From Gordionus sp. m RMFG-2023 (lineage: Eukaryota > Nematomorpha > Gordioida > Chordodea > Parachordodidae): a DNA stretch of 64,000 bases. The position numbers and the translations under genes are program-made. The notes under the pieces were generated by a model. That model was not told where the DNA came from. It did no database searches and saw only the letters and a program-made list of their open reading frames with translations. Numbering within the stretch: the stretch's first letter is position 1; each line of letters starts with the position of its first letter. Location: the NCBI RefSeq assembly GCF_954871325.1, contig NC_088776.1, positions 35,698,508 to 35,762,507 of the forward strand. The letters are read 5' to 3'. Below, piece by piece: positions 26,140 to 40,000 of the stretch.

Positions 26140-26241
26140 GATCTCTATTTGCCAAATCTCGATGCTTACATAATATTATTTTTGCAAATCTTAATCGGGG
26201 TTGTTAAAAATTGACACAAATCAAGCCGTTTAACAATACTA
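26140..26241. mobile_element. Right-half fragment of the TAGTGTTGTTAAA MITE
   Basis: The right end AAGCCGTTTAACAATACTA matches the family's inverted terminus with one or two changes, preceded by the usual interior ('gcttacataatattattttt'). The left half is decayed past recognition. Confidence 0.45.
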
Positions 26242-26801
26242 TTTATTCCTTCGCATTTACAACAATGAAGTAAATAAAGGTTGAAGAATAGTTAAAGATT
26301 TTAAATTTGTCATTCAAAATTCTTCATTTAATATATTATTGATTTCTAGACAAATATCAAATTTCACCAACAATGCCTTCATAGATTTCTTTATTTTTTG
26401 TATTTGCTCCATACAATTTATTTACGATGCCCATTTTATTTGGATATTTGCAATACTCAAATCATGCTTTAGCAAAATTATTATATTTATTTATATTAAG
26501 ATCCATTCATATTAATCATGAGAAATTTTTTTTTATTTTATATTTAATAATGAATTTCAAATATTTAATATGAAACTCATATATTTAAATATAAAATTAT
26601 AGAATAAACTGATGCCATGATACAAATATATTTTAATTGATTTGTAACCTAATTAGATTGATAAACATTCTTTATACATATTACTTAATTAAATCAATAT
26701 ATTTATTCACCAATAATATTTGAAGTATTTGACCAGGTCTAATATTCCTCCGGTCAATTGACCAACTTACCAATCCAGCTTTAATTATATAATAACAAAA
26801 G

Positions 26802-26975
26802 CAGAGACGCGGGCCGTATATTAAAACCAAATAAAATAAATATAATATATTTAAAAAAATTCTGGGTTTGGCCTGAAAATTTAAAAAAAAAAAAATCTAG
26901 GCCGACGGGTCTGGAAAAATTTCTTTTAAAAAAATTCAAGCCGGGTCGTGTAAATGGTACCTCTGCAGGTCTATG
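26802..26975. mobile_element. 174-bp hAT-type MITE with target duplication
   Basis: The left end is CAGAGACGCGGGCC; the right end read inward is CATAGACCTGCAGAGG. The flanking 8-mers AACAAAAG (26794-26801) and AACAAAAT (26976-26983) match at seven of eight bases, fitting a hAT 8-bp duplication. The interior is poly-A/T with GC-rich islands (GGCCGACGGG). Related termini occur at 10847 and at about 62757-63038. Confidence 0.75.
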
Positions 26976-27536
26976 AACAAAATATAAATCATTTTTAATT
27001 GGAAAAAAAATAATGGAATTTCATCATTCGATGGAATTATTCATAATTATTCGAGATCATTTGTATTAATCAAAAATATTCATTATTTGAAATTATTCAA
27101 GAGTGTTCAATATGTTCCTTGTGAAACTTTTTATATTTATCTATCATAATCCCTTGTTTTAAAAATTTAATCATCATTTTTAAAATATTTTTAAAAATTA
27201 AATTTTTGTATCGAAGCAAATCAAATCAAAAATAGTTTTATTATTCATACAAATAAGAATAAAGAATTGTGCTATTTTTCGCGATTACGGGGTAAATAAA
27301 TGAGTAGGAAATATCAGTAAGAAAAAATGAGAAATGTTGTTATGTGGGAAATATGTTTTGGGACGTATAGAAGTAAACTTTTGAAAGTTAGCAAAATATC
27401 AATCTAGAATAACAGTGTGGATTAAATGGAAAATAGAAAGGAATAAAAATTAAATAAATAAAAAAAAATAGAATTTAAAAGAAGATTAAAGGAAAAATTT
27501 ATTTTGGGTTTATTTATATTTTTCATATTATTTAGG

Positions 27537-27748
27537 TAGTGTTGTAAAACCGCTCGATTTGGTCAGATTTCTAAAAACAGCGAACTCAAAATTATATCCA
27601 AAAAAATATTATGTAAGTCTGTATATTTTATTCATAGATGGCCCAAAGGTTCGGACATCTATTAGGGAAATCTCGAGGTGTTTGCAATATTTTTCTGGCT
27701 AAAATATTAACCTAGCCTTTTTTAAAAATCGGCAACACTATAAAAAGG
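27537..27748. mobile_element. TAGTGTTGTTAAA-family MITE
   Basis: Starts TAGTGTTGTAAAACCGCTCG and ends with CGGCAACACTA; the interior follows the clean copy at 52767 throughout ('tattatgtaagtctg', 'tttttctggctaaaatatt'). The right terminus is slightly shortened. No matching 8-bp flanks remain. Confidence 0.7.
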
Positions 27749-28055
27749 TGAAAAAAGCGTAGTTTTTATAAATAAGAAATATGATATAATTTGGAGTTTT
27801 AATGAAGTTTTTTTTTATTTGTAAATGTTGTAATAAGTTTAATTTGATGCAGGAATAATTTTAAATAAAAAATTATTTGTTTTCTTCGCGTAGCCTAAAA
27901 AAATACAATTATTAGGAGAACAAAAAATTTAACAAATTTTTAGATTTTTAAAAATGATTTGTTAATTACATCGAAATAACTTGTTAAAAATATACTTATT
28001 ATTAGAAATGAGAATATGATTTAAATTTAACCAAATCTGTAGAAAAATATTTAAA

Positions 28056-31000
28056 TTAATAATCTTTCCCAGTCAACACATCGTCTAAAACTTCAGAGAT
28101 TAATTTCCATGATTCATCTAAATCTACTTTGTCAACTTTTGAACAACCCACAGGAAATCTTAAATAAAATAAAGTATATTATCGAATATATGTTAAAGAG
28201 ATGTATGTCATTAATCTTAATAATTTCGATATGTAAAAGGATTTTCTTTTGTTTCAGCCTTTTCAAAAAAATAATTTTCTCAAATAGAAAAGTGTGCTTA
28301 TATTAAATTTAGATATGTTAAGCACACTTTTCGTATCGATTCTGCTATAGTGTAGATAAATATGTTTCTAAGTATTATCTTTTTATCAGTGGCGTAACAA
28401 CTTTTTCTAGTTATAAAGTAAAATAATTTTGAGGCCCCTACCTTAATTATATTTTTTCATATTTATTTATTTAGTATTGGTTATATAAGATATAGTAAAA
28501 ATATAACTTTATTGTATCAAATTTAAACCTATTTAGATAAATTTTTGGATAATAATATATTATAAATTTAAAAAAATATTTTCTTCAATATTTTGAAATA
28601 TTCAATAGTTTGGAAGTTCGCATGTTCAAATCTTATCAAAGCTAAATTACTGAATCAAATCTGTGATATAAAAATATGATTATAATTCATCTTCAACAGT
28701 CGCAATTGCCATAGATATTGTGAGCAAGAAAATAAGGCCAAACTAAAAAAAGGAATATTGGATTCTATTGATATAATATAAATCAGTACACACTTTGTAA
28801 AATTTTGTATTCGAATTTTTAGATTTTTTTACAAAATTTTTAATGGAAAATAAAAAATTCATTGAACTGCTTTGAACCTTTATTATATTTATTCATTAGA
28901 AATTTGCTTTATTATATAGTCTGTCCTAGATAATTTTATATGATTTTTTGGATTGATAATTAAAAGTGTTGATAATATATTATTTTATCTAAATCATTCA
29001 TCAATCTGATTAGATTTAGATAGAATAATATCCATAATCCAAAGTAATAGATTTTTCCATTTATTTATGGTTACATCGGTATGGGCCGTTCCTTATAATA
29101 TTTTTATATTTTTTCCATTCATCATTATGTTAAACAGGATTAAAGATGCATGTGGGCAATTTCATGCATCTAAATTTTTGGTTTATATCTCCAATAATTT
29201 ATTCCCTTACCCCACGCTTATAAATTTTGTACATCTATCAAAAGTTAGACATGTTGACAAAATGGCAATATTTAATTTAATAGAGAATAGTTAAATTTTT
29301 TAGATTATTTTTAGTTTTGATTATAAACGAATAAGGCATATTTAAAAATTTCATGTGATAGAAAATGATCCTATTGATTGGCAATGTTTTATTATTATAA
29401 TTCTTTGATTTTGAATTATCATATTATCATCATTAGTCATTACAGTGGAATAGAATAAATTTGGACCCCAAAGATTATAAAATAATAAGACAATGACTAT
29501 ACTCATTCATATTAATTATTAAAGAATAGGCTCCTTTCTATGTAGTATGGAGTATATTTGAAAAATAAATGTTTAAATCTAGTGGGATTATAATTACAGA
29601 TATTTTATAGACATTTTTTAGAAACCAACATTTTTCTCCTTGGGGCCTCGTAAATTTTCTAAAACCTTTGGAACCTCTCACGTGGAGAGATCTAGAGCTC
29701 TTGGGTTAGGCCATCGCTTTTTATTAAATTTAAATATATATAAATTTTTATGCCAAATAAATATTATAAATTCTTTATTATAATTAAATTCTACCAATGG
29801 AAACCAAAGTTGTAAGTATCTAGATACAAAAATGTTGTATATCTATTTCTAAGTACATTTTTATAAAATGTATATATATCTCGTTACATTTTTATAAAAG
29901 CATTGGTATCTAGTTATATTTTCTCTCCCAAAATCCTACCTTCAGCCTCATCATGGTGGGGGAGTGGCAACGTCTTTTGGCGACTAATGGAGATCTAAGA
30001 GGTTCCCTGTGATCTGGGTCTAGAATAGGTGCAACGTCGCCTTGACGGGGTCAACCACTTAAAGGGGTTGATGTCAGGAAGGGCATGTGATTGTAAAACC
30101 TTGCTACAAAATTTCCCTATGGTTACAACAAAGCATGGGTTGGGTACATCCCAAAGTACCCCGTGGGCCTCCTCATCCGCCTACAACAAAAAGAAGGATG
30201 GGAACCTGGTGGAAGCACGATTTATAAAAATAAAACTTATGACGGCCATAAAAGACCTGATAATAAGTGGAGAAACCAGTTTACGGGGGATCGAGTAAGG
30301 GTCGCGACAAGGAGTTGAAGGGATGACGGGAAGAGATGGAGAAGTGGTCGATGTATTGCATAGAAGGCATATAGATGTGTACTGCATACAGGAGACCAGA
30401 TGGAAAGGTAATGGCGCAGACTAGTGAAGTATAAATTCTTATCGCAAGGAAGTAATGATGGTAAGGCTGGAGTTGGGACATTGATTGCGGAGAAATTGGT
30501 AGACAAAGTAGTTGAAATGAGAAGGCTAGATAACCAGATAATGGTTATCAAGATGATTTTTGGTAGAAAGCTATATAATATTATCTCTGCATATGTTTAT
30601 CAGGTTGGGAGAAGTGAATAAGAAAAAGTTATATTTTGGGAGAGTCTATTGGAGGAGACATCGAGACTGGCAAATAAAGAGGGGATTATCCTAGCTGGTG
30701 ATCTGAATGGACATGTGGGAGCAAATAGTGAGGGCTATGAAGGATTACATGGAGGATTCAGTTATAGCAGAAATCTGGAAGGGGAGAGGGTTTTAGATTT
30801 TAGTGATGTTATGGATATGATCGTCTGTAATACAATGTTTAAGAGAGAATCAGAGAAGCTGGTGACTTATAAGTCGGGTAGTACCAAATGTGCAGTGGAT
30901 TATTTGTTATTAAGGAGATGTGATAGATGTATAGTAAAAAATGGATCGGGAGAGGAATGTATTAATCAGCATAGACTAGTTATAGGAGATCTCACTTTTA

Positions 31001-34000
31001 AAGGCTCCAGGATGACTAAAAGAAAGTTTGTGCCAAGGCTGAAGGTTTGGAAATTGAAGGAGGAGAGTGCAAGATGTAAATTCAATATAACATTGGGAGG
31101 CGGAGGTGGCACAGCGTCTGGGGTAAATGACGTAGGAAGCCATTAAGAAAGTCTAGGTGATGAGAACTGAGGAGGTATGTGGATGGACAAAAGGGCCGCC
31201 TAGACATAAGGAAACTTAGTGGTGGAACCCGGAAGTAGCTAAAGCTGTGGATGAGAAACGGAGGTGCTACAAAGAATGATAATAGTAAAGAAATAGTGAT
31301 AATGATATTTACAAGATGGCGAAAATAAATGCTAAAAAATTAATAGCTAAGGCGCAAGAAAAAAAAAGCAGGATTTGCTAAAGAAATGGAATGCGCTGAA
31401 GGAATGGGAAATGTGGTTCGAATGGCAAAGCAGATGGCAAAGAAGAGGCAGGATGTGGTAGGTGTTAAATGATTGAAAAATATGGAAGGAAAAATGGTGA
31501 TTGATAGTACTGGTATGATGAACACCTGAAAAAACTACATGGAAGGATTGAATGAAGAAAATGAATGGGCTAATAATGTTGGTTGTGCAAAGTAGAAGGT
31601 CTAGGATGTAAATTTGGCAAAGACGAAATAAAGAGAGCAGTAAAAAAGATGAAAAAAGGTAAGGCATCGGGTTTAACGAGGTTGGTATCAGAGATGTTTA
31701 AAGGTTCTGATGATTCACGGATTGAATAATTAATAAATTTAGCTAATCAAACTGTCACAGAAGGAAATATTCCTGAGGACTGGCGAAGAAGTATAATTAT
31801 CCCAGTATACAAGGGGAAAGATGATCCTTTAGGTTGCGGGTCTTACAAAGCTATTAAACTCTTAGAACATGCAATGAAGATATTTGAGAGGGTGTTAGAG
31901 AAAAGCGGATAAGGGAACAAACTAATTTTACATCGGGGAAAGGCACGAGAGATACAATTTTTGTGGTGAGACAAATACAGGAGAAGTATCTTGCCAAGGA
32001 AAAGAAACTGTATTATGCGTTTGTTGATTTGGAGAAAGCATTTGACAGATGCCGCCCGAGGTTACTAGATGGGCCTTGAGAAAATAAAGTGGGGAAGAAT
32101 GGTTGGTTATGGCAGTGATGACAATATATGTAAGAGCACAGACAGCAGTACGGACGGATGATGAAGATAGTGAAAGCTTTGAAGTGAAGGTAGGACTTCA
32201 TCAAGGATCCGTACTGAGTCCATTATTATTTATCTTAGTAATGGATAGAGTGGTATAAAAATGCGTGAAGGACTTCCCTAGAAGCTATTATATGCCGATG
32301 ACCTTGTATTAATAGCAAACAGTGAGGAAGAATTGAGGGATAAAATTAGTAAATGGAAGATGGCTTTAGAGGCAAAGGGCCTGAAAAATGACTACAGCAA
32401 AGACAAAGGTGTTGATTGGTGGGGAAAATCTAAAGATGGAGGAATTCGGTAAGTGGCCTTGTGTATGTAGGAAAGGAGTTGCTAGAAATTTAATCCAATG
32501 CACTAGATGCCAGAAATGGGTACATAATAGATGTAGCTGGAAAAAAGGAAGTTGGATGTTAGCCAGAATGATCTTTATTTGTAAAACGTGCATGAAAGGA
32601 GTACATAATAGTGATGACGTAGAAAATGGTGGTTTGGATATTGGCAATGGGTTAACCCTAGAAAATGTGGATAAGTTTTGTTAATTGGGTGATAGCTAAA
32701 CGCAGATGGTGGTTTAGATTCGACCGTTGTTGCAAGGGTCAGACAAACATGGAAGAAGTTCAAAGAGATGTCTTCCATTCTAACAAATAAAAAAGTCTCT
32801 CTGAAGTTAAAAGGGAAAGTTTACGTAAGCTGTGTGAGGAGTTGTTCAGTTTATGGCGGCAAAACATGGGCAATGAAAGCGACGAAGCCAAATTTAGAAA
32901 AAACAGAGTTAAGGATGATTAGATGGTGTGTGGGGTATCTCTGAGAGAGAGAAAAACTAGCAAGGAATTGAGAGCAAGATTGGGTATAGAAATGATTGGA
33001 GTGGTAATGCGACGAAATAGACTAAGATGGTTTGGGCATGTTGAACGTATGACAAAAGATGACTGGGTAAAAAGATGCACCTTGATAAAAGTAGGAGGAT
33101 CAAGACCTAGAGGAAGGTCCAAGATGACATGGACAAATGTGATAGCGGTGGATATAAGAAGCATGAATCTTACAAATATTGATGTTAAATCAGAGGGAAA
33201 ACTGGCCTACCTGGGTAAACCTGGAAATCGCCATAAAAGGGAGAAGAAGAAGATCTAGTTATATTTTAGTTATATTTTGATATAGTTTTATTTTATGTGT
33301 TTTATATAATTTAATTCATTAAATATTATGTTATAGTTTATTAATTTCATTGCAACAGGCAATTTTATTTATAAATATTACTATTACTGATAAAGAAACA
33401 GAAGGAATAATCAATCCAGCATTAGTGACATAGGCGTAGCCGGGGAGAATTCTTCCCTCCCCCTTCGGAAATTTGACTGTTCTCATAAATATCATTTTAA
33501 GCTCATAAAAATTCTACCCTACACTCCCAAAAATTGCAAATACATCATTATAGACAAGTGTTTGAAAATAAAATTAGCAAAAGTTAATAACTATAAAATA
33601 ACGACTACATTCAAAAAAAATTTTAAAAAAATCATTTTTATTAAAACCAAAATTATTTTTATACTAACATAGCCAAAGCCCTACAATATGTGGGTCGACT
33701 TCAAACAAAATTTATAGGGCAAACCTGACTTAATAGTGCACTCCCTTAGAGAAATCCTGACTACGCCTATGATCAGCGGATTAACTTGGCCTTATAAAAC
33801 CTATTTTAAAATAATTTCTCAAAATAAAGCCAATAAATCTCTGATGGTATAATATTAGCTCTGTCTTCTAAAAAATATCAAATTTTAGTTAACGTTACTT
33901 ATACATGCAACATTGTCAATCATCTGAGGGTAAATTAAATATTAAATACTTACATATTTATAATTTTAAGAGGAAACATAGGTTACCTTTAATAAAAATA

Positions 34001-37000
34001 AAAAAGCAGAGGAAAAATAAATCAAATAAAAAAATGTGGAACTAGGTTCCTTGTTGTCCTCTTAATTAGAAAAGACCCACAAATATTTTTGCAAAAAGGC
34101 CTCAAAACATAACCCAATTTTAGACAATTTAATAATTAATTATGTTATCGATGATATTTTGGGAAAATGTATCAATATCTAAATACATGTGTCTAAATAT
34201 ATTTTGAACGATGTATTTATATCAAGATTTTTTTTAGACAATATATCCTAGAACATTTGGAAATTAACTTTTAACCGATAGTAGTTACTAAATCAAAATA
34301 ATATTAAAAAATTTTAATTTAATAGTTTGTCATTTATATTACATTAATGAATCTATTAAATTTTTAATTATTTATAAAGTTTTCCCCATTTTACTATCTT
34401 GTTTTCATTTCCGAGAAATCTTGCATTTTTTCTCGGTTTTACTTTTAAAATGATGTTCTATTATATTTTTAAAATTGAGCCATAAAATTATAATTATTTA
34501 TTTACCTTACTAGTAATCGCCCTTTAACCTCTGTGGATGTCAAATATATATCCCGTTCGATTAACTTTTTGTATAAGTACCGAGTCAGAGAATCGGAATT
34601 CTTTTTAAAAATTAAATATGTCAATCAAGAAACATTTGGATTCGAGCTAATTAAAATTTGAATACAAGTTCATTGTAAGACTATATTTTTCAACTCATAT
34701 TTATAACTATAAATAATATCTTAAATAAATTGCTTATTTTGATTAAAAATTAATAGTATAATCAAATTATTTAAAAAAGAGAATTCAATTATAAACCTTC
34801 AAATAAAAGCAGACCATTCCACATGCAACAGGATATGGTATAAACAAACGTCCATCTTTTTGTACCAACGATTCAAAATACTCACCTAATTTAATATACT
34901 TTTTTAAAAAAGAAATTTGCGATACATTGCTGGAATATTGGAACATATATTTTCTAAAATCAAATCATTATTGGAGTTTAACAAATTCATGATTATAATC
35001 TTGATTGACACAGGTTTTTAGCAAACTCTAAACTTAAATCACTTAAAGCGCGTGGTTTCTAATTTTCAAGGACATAATTATGACGGAATCATGTTTTCAA
35101 ATGTATAGAATACATAACCTAGAAATTTCAGACAATTTCGCGTCCTGAACTTTGACGTATTTTTTAGGCTATATATTATAATTTATATAATTAAGAGTAG
35201 GGAAAATGTGCCATAAATGGCCATGTTTGAAGACTGGCCACCACTCTTTAACTTTTTATCTATTAGACCGATTTCTCTCAAAATTGGTCAAAATGTGTAT
35301 ATTTATGATATGTACCTTACCTAAGTTCATTTATTGAATAGAGCAATCCAATAAAAAAAATTTAAATAAACTGTTTTTAGTACCTCTTTCTGGAAAAATC
35401 ACGTTACACATTTTTTTGTTTGGTGAAAAAATTACTAATTTAGATTACTAATATTTTATATAAATCTTATCCTTAGGCATTTCACATTATTCACACAAAA
35501 AATTAGTCTTTAAAAGTTTTATTTAATAAACATATAAAGGCGCTTAATAATAACAATAGAGCGGTAAGTATTGACTGGCCATATATTGATTGGCCACAAT
35601 TCGCACATTTATATATTCATATTGAAATGAAAAGCTCGTGCAAAACAACATTTGATGAAATTTCAAATGATGAATAAACTTAAGAATGTTCAGCAAAATG
35701 ATAATTAAGATATTAATTTATAATATTATCATTAAATAGATGATGATAAATTGAGATACTAATACTAATTAAATTGAGTATAATTAATTTTTTATATTAC
35801 TAAAAAATGTAGAAATATTAACATAGGTCATTTACAAGTATTTCATATTGTATTATTTCATATTTATAATAAAATTCTTAAATAATATATTATGGCCACA
35901 TACACATAGTGTATGGCCAGTCAATACATACTATGTATTACATAGTATGTATTGACTGGTCATAAAAACAACTTTCACATAACCTCATCTAGCTCTAAAA
36001 TTATTATAGATAAAGCTTTGATTCAAATTTTATTTTAAAGATTGACAATTAGGCTACACATTGATATAAAATTTGTTTGGTAAAACCCAAATCTTAATAC
36101 TTTTTTTTAAAAAAAGCAAAAATATAGCCATTCATGACACATTTCCCCTATTATAAAATTTTATGGCAATATTATATGAAATTCTTTATAAAAAGGAATA
36201 CGATTCTAGCATAACAAAGTCTTTTAAAATTAAAAAATTGGCTCTTTAAATGATTTAAGTTTTAGACATTTGAAAATCTAGATCTAATACGAATGTATAT
36301 ATGTCACAATTTATAGTAAAAATAAAACATCTAAGGGAATATAAAAAAAATTTCTCTTTGAATATATTCTATATTCAATCCATCCTTTTTTTTAATGTAA
36401 GAATAATAATTCGATTCTAATATCACCTAGACTGAGCTGGCAATGAGGAGAGCATAAACGTATCCCACTAACTCCCTATATAGTAAAATTATATGGTATA
36501 ACTTAGGTAGTAAGGCCTGATTACTCGTATACCAGAGATCCGTATATCTCGACCTGTGCAAATATAATTTCGGGACAGTTGGAGGCAAGCATAGAGCCAT
36601 GCTCTTTACATTTAATTAATTTTTAAGCCCGATCTCGTCTTGAGACTGAGATATTATTCTATGCCCGAGTACGATCCGGCCAGAAACATTTTGATAAAAT
36701 ACAAATTAAATGCATTTTTATGAGGATATTTGAAGTTAAAATCATTAATTCTTTTTTTTATTTAAGAAATTCTAATTATCTCTTTTTTGATAAAACAAGG
36801 AAAACCATCATTTTCTATGTTACATTTTAGTTTTTGTATTTTTCAAGCCCCGGCCGAATTTAAAAAATAATTGAGCCGGGCCCCGCCCAAAATATTTTTT
36901 TTTAATTTTAGGTCTTATGGTTCGCAAAACACTGAGAAATTAATTAATACTCTTTAGACACTAAATATTAGCGCAAACCAGATATTTAGATCTTTTATAT

Positions 37001-40000
37001 TTCCCATTTTGGCATATTTCGAATTGAATTATTTTTATTTTGCTAGAAATTTTTTTCCCGTTTACTATCCACCAAACGAATTTAATAATATAAAATTTAG
37101 CACAAAATATTTTTAAAAAATGAATAAATGATTTCAGTAACTTTTAATCGAAAAATTTGCCAAATGCTATCCTAAGTAAAGTTATAATTTTAATTTAAAA
37201 AAGGATATAAGTAGCAAACCATTAAGTTTGCAAATATATATTACAAGACATCAGTTGATCTTGGCGAATCAAATAAAAAACTATTTCTTTATCCTTCTAA
37301 CTAATTCTGCCTAGTTGAAGCAGCCAAGGGGCCAAAAAATTAGTAAGATGGTGGACACGTGAAAAGGACCTTGAAAAGTCATATGACAAAGATATCTTAC
37401 TCTCTACCTCTACCTCTTAAGTGCGCTACAGTGTATAATTAATAATAACCCGTTTGAGGCGAAACTCTTATTAGTAGCTATAGATTTTTAACAATAAAGG
37501 GACAAGCAGTTACAACTTTGCAATAGGAAAATATTAGTAGAATCTCAGTTTCTGCAAGCCAATTAGTACCATGATAATATTTATAATAAATTTAACTTAA
37601 TTTAAGCTATAAAATGGAAATGTTTTGTGCTTTAGACTTAGTGGCTATGCAATTAGAAGAGAATTTTAGTGATGTGACTTAAAAAGATTTTTTATTTTAC
37701 TCAAAGATGTTAAGTGGAAACACTATTATTAAAAAAATATTATTGGAGAGCTTTGTTCTTTTTAATTTAATTTAATAAGTAATTATATTTGGTATTTTTG
37801 TGCTAATTTTTATGTAATAAATATATTAAATATATTTAGTAAATGTTATAAATAGAATGTACAAAATATAAAAGAGTCATTACAATAAAATATTAAGTAG
37901 GGGAAATGTGCCATAAATGGCCAAAGACTGGCCACCACTCTTTAACTTTTTATCTATTAGACCAATTTCTCTCAAAATTAATCAAAATATGTATATTTAT
38001 GTTATGTACCTTACCTAAGTTCATTTATTGAATGGAGCAATTCAATAAAAAAGTATTTTAATTAAACTGTTTTTAGTACATCTTTCTGGAAAAATCACGT
38101 TACACATTTTTTTGCTTGGTGAAAAAATTACTAATTTATATTACTGATATTTTATATAAATATTATCCTTAGGCATTTATTATTCACACAAAAAATTAGA
38201 CTTTAAAAGCTTTATTTAATAGATATATAAAGGCGCTTAATAATAATATAGAAGTGAGTATTGTCTGGCCATGTATTAATTGGCCACAATTCGCACATTC
38301 ACATATTCATATTAAAATGAAAAGCTCGTGCAAAACAACATTTAGTGAAATTTCAAATGATGAACAGCTTAAGAAAGTTTAACAAAAAGATAATTAAGAT
38401 ATTAATTTATAATATTATCATTAAATAGATGGTGATAAATTGAGATTTTAATACTAATTAAATTAGTGTATAATTAATTTTTTATATAACAAAAAAATAA
38501 AGAAATATTAACATAGGTCTTTTACAAGTTAATCATATTGTATTATTTTATATTTACAATAAAATTCTTAAATAATATATTATGGCAAGTTAACACATAG
38601 TGTATGGCCATTGACTGGCCAGAAAAACAACTTTCACATAATCTCATCTAGCCCATAAAGTATTATAGATAGAGCTTTGATTCAAATTATATTTTAAAGA
38701 TTAATATTTAGGCTACACATTGATATAAAATTTGTTTGGTTAAACATAAATTTTAATACCTTTTTTCAAAAAGGCAATGGCCATTCATGGCACATTTCCT
38801 CTATTCATAAGTATTTTTTTTGAGGGCTACGTACCATCCTTTTAAATAAGGGTTCAGGTTTGGGTTCTAGTTCAGTAAAATATCTCTGAACCAGGTTCGG
38901 GTTCAGGGTTTGTAGTCTAGAAAAATAATAGCTTATAAAATTTAGTAAAGATTACAGAAGCATTAGTTTTGTGTAAACTTTATTTTACTATATTTAGCCC
39001 TTACCATCCCCAATAACCAAGGTAAACAAGGAGGAAGGTGCATCAAAATTTACTAAAACAACTGTCTCTACTCTCAGAAGGACTAAGAGTACCCCTAATC
39101 CTAAAGGGTGTGATATATATCTTAATATTAGTATTTAAAAAAGGATATGTTTGGGTTCAGTAAAGTATTAAGGGTTCTGGTTCAGGATTCAGGTCCGTTC
39201 ACAGCCCTGTTATTAGTCAGATATAGGACATCATTTTATGCACTCTATTTTTCTGGAGAATCTTAAGCCTAGAACAGAATGATGAGATAATGGCTATTTA
39301 TAGATATTAGGAGGTGAAATGCTTTGGCCATTAGAGAATATGAAATTTATACCGTTAGCTGGATTATAATTATTGTAACTTTTTATCAAAGGTAAAAGCC
39401 TTTGGATTTTGGCCTTAGATTAAATACGATGCCCTAGATCCTGGAAGAAAACTAGGCACACGTGACGAATAAAGTTAGCTTTGTAGCTATAATTGATATG
39501 TATAAATGGTTGAAAGGCAACGCAGGAGAATATTTGGCAGACTTGCTTTGTTAGGTCAGCTATAGGATCATGGTTAAGGTTGGAGAGTAGTTGATCTACA
39601 CGGGAAAAGTTCAGGGGGGAACTAACCACCTTCTAGTGGATACTGGGTGAGCCATCAGGACATTTACCATCTCTATTGCAAATTCCAGCCTACTCGAGGG
39701 TAGAAGGAATTCCCGCAAATATTAAGGTACGAATTGTGTCATTGCAATTTTCAAATAAATTAAATTTCGAACAATTTACAAGATGGTCAAATCCAAAGCC
39801 ATATAATAATTCAGAGAATATCAATATTTTACATTATATAGCTTCTAGTGGTAGGCAATTTATAGATGATACCGAAAATTAGACTAAAAATTTTTGTTAC
39901 TTTACTGTTCACTGTATTTTCTTTAATTATCTTATTATAATACCTATTAACAATATTATTGATGCACACAAGGGTCTCTACCACGAGAGGAAGATGGGAA

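Larger units (their letters stand above)
24366..28055. other. Intergenic region between the gypsy element and the 3' end of gene 2
   Basis: No recognised host gene. Listed separately are an unrecognised minus-strand open frame (24486) and three MITE copies (26.1, 26.8 and 27.5 kb). The segments 25185-25345 and 25490-25720 are less AT-rich than their surroundings. The first is open on the minus strand (KKAITLKIVSATVCGYPIKI) and might be an exon or a transposon scrap; neither is identified. The rest is AT-rich and featureless. Confidence 0.55.

Noticed and set aside
6536-28055. A third decarboxylase copy between the two genes
   Set aside because: I looked on the minus strand for the HWQSP, DAAYAG, NPHK and LGRRFRSLK blocks and saw none here or in 50.7-64 kb.
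28386-29735. A transposon bounded by CAGTGGCGTAAC and a GC-richer end near 29.7 kb
   Set aside because: The right end is only weakly similar and no target duplication was found.
32388-32684. Host PHD-finger gene
   Set aside because: The frame lies between the YADD and C-terminal blocks of the RTE element, on its strand and inside its target duplication.
36424-36700. SINE candidate sharing GAGAGCATAA with 8.3 kb
   Set aside because: Shared sequence is too short and no A/B box or tail could be defined.
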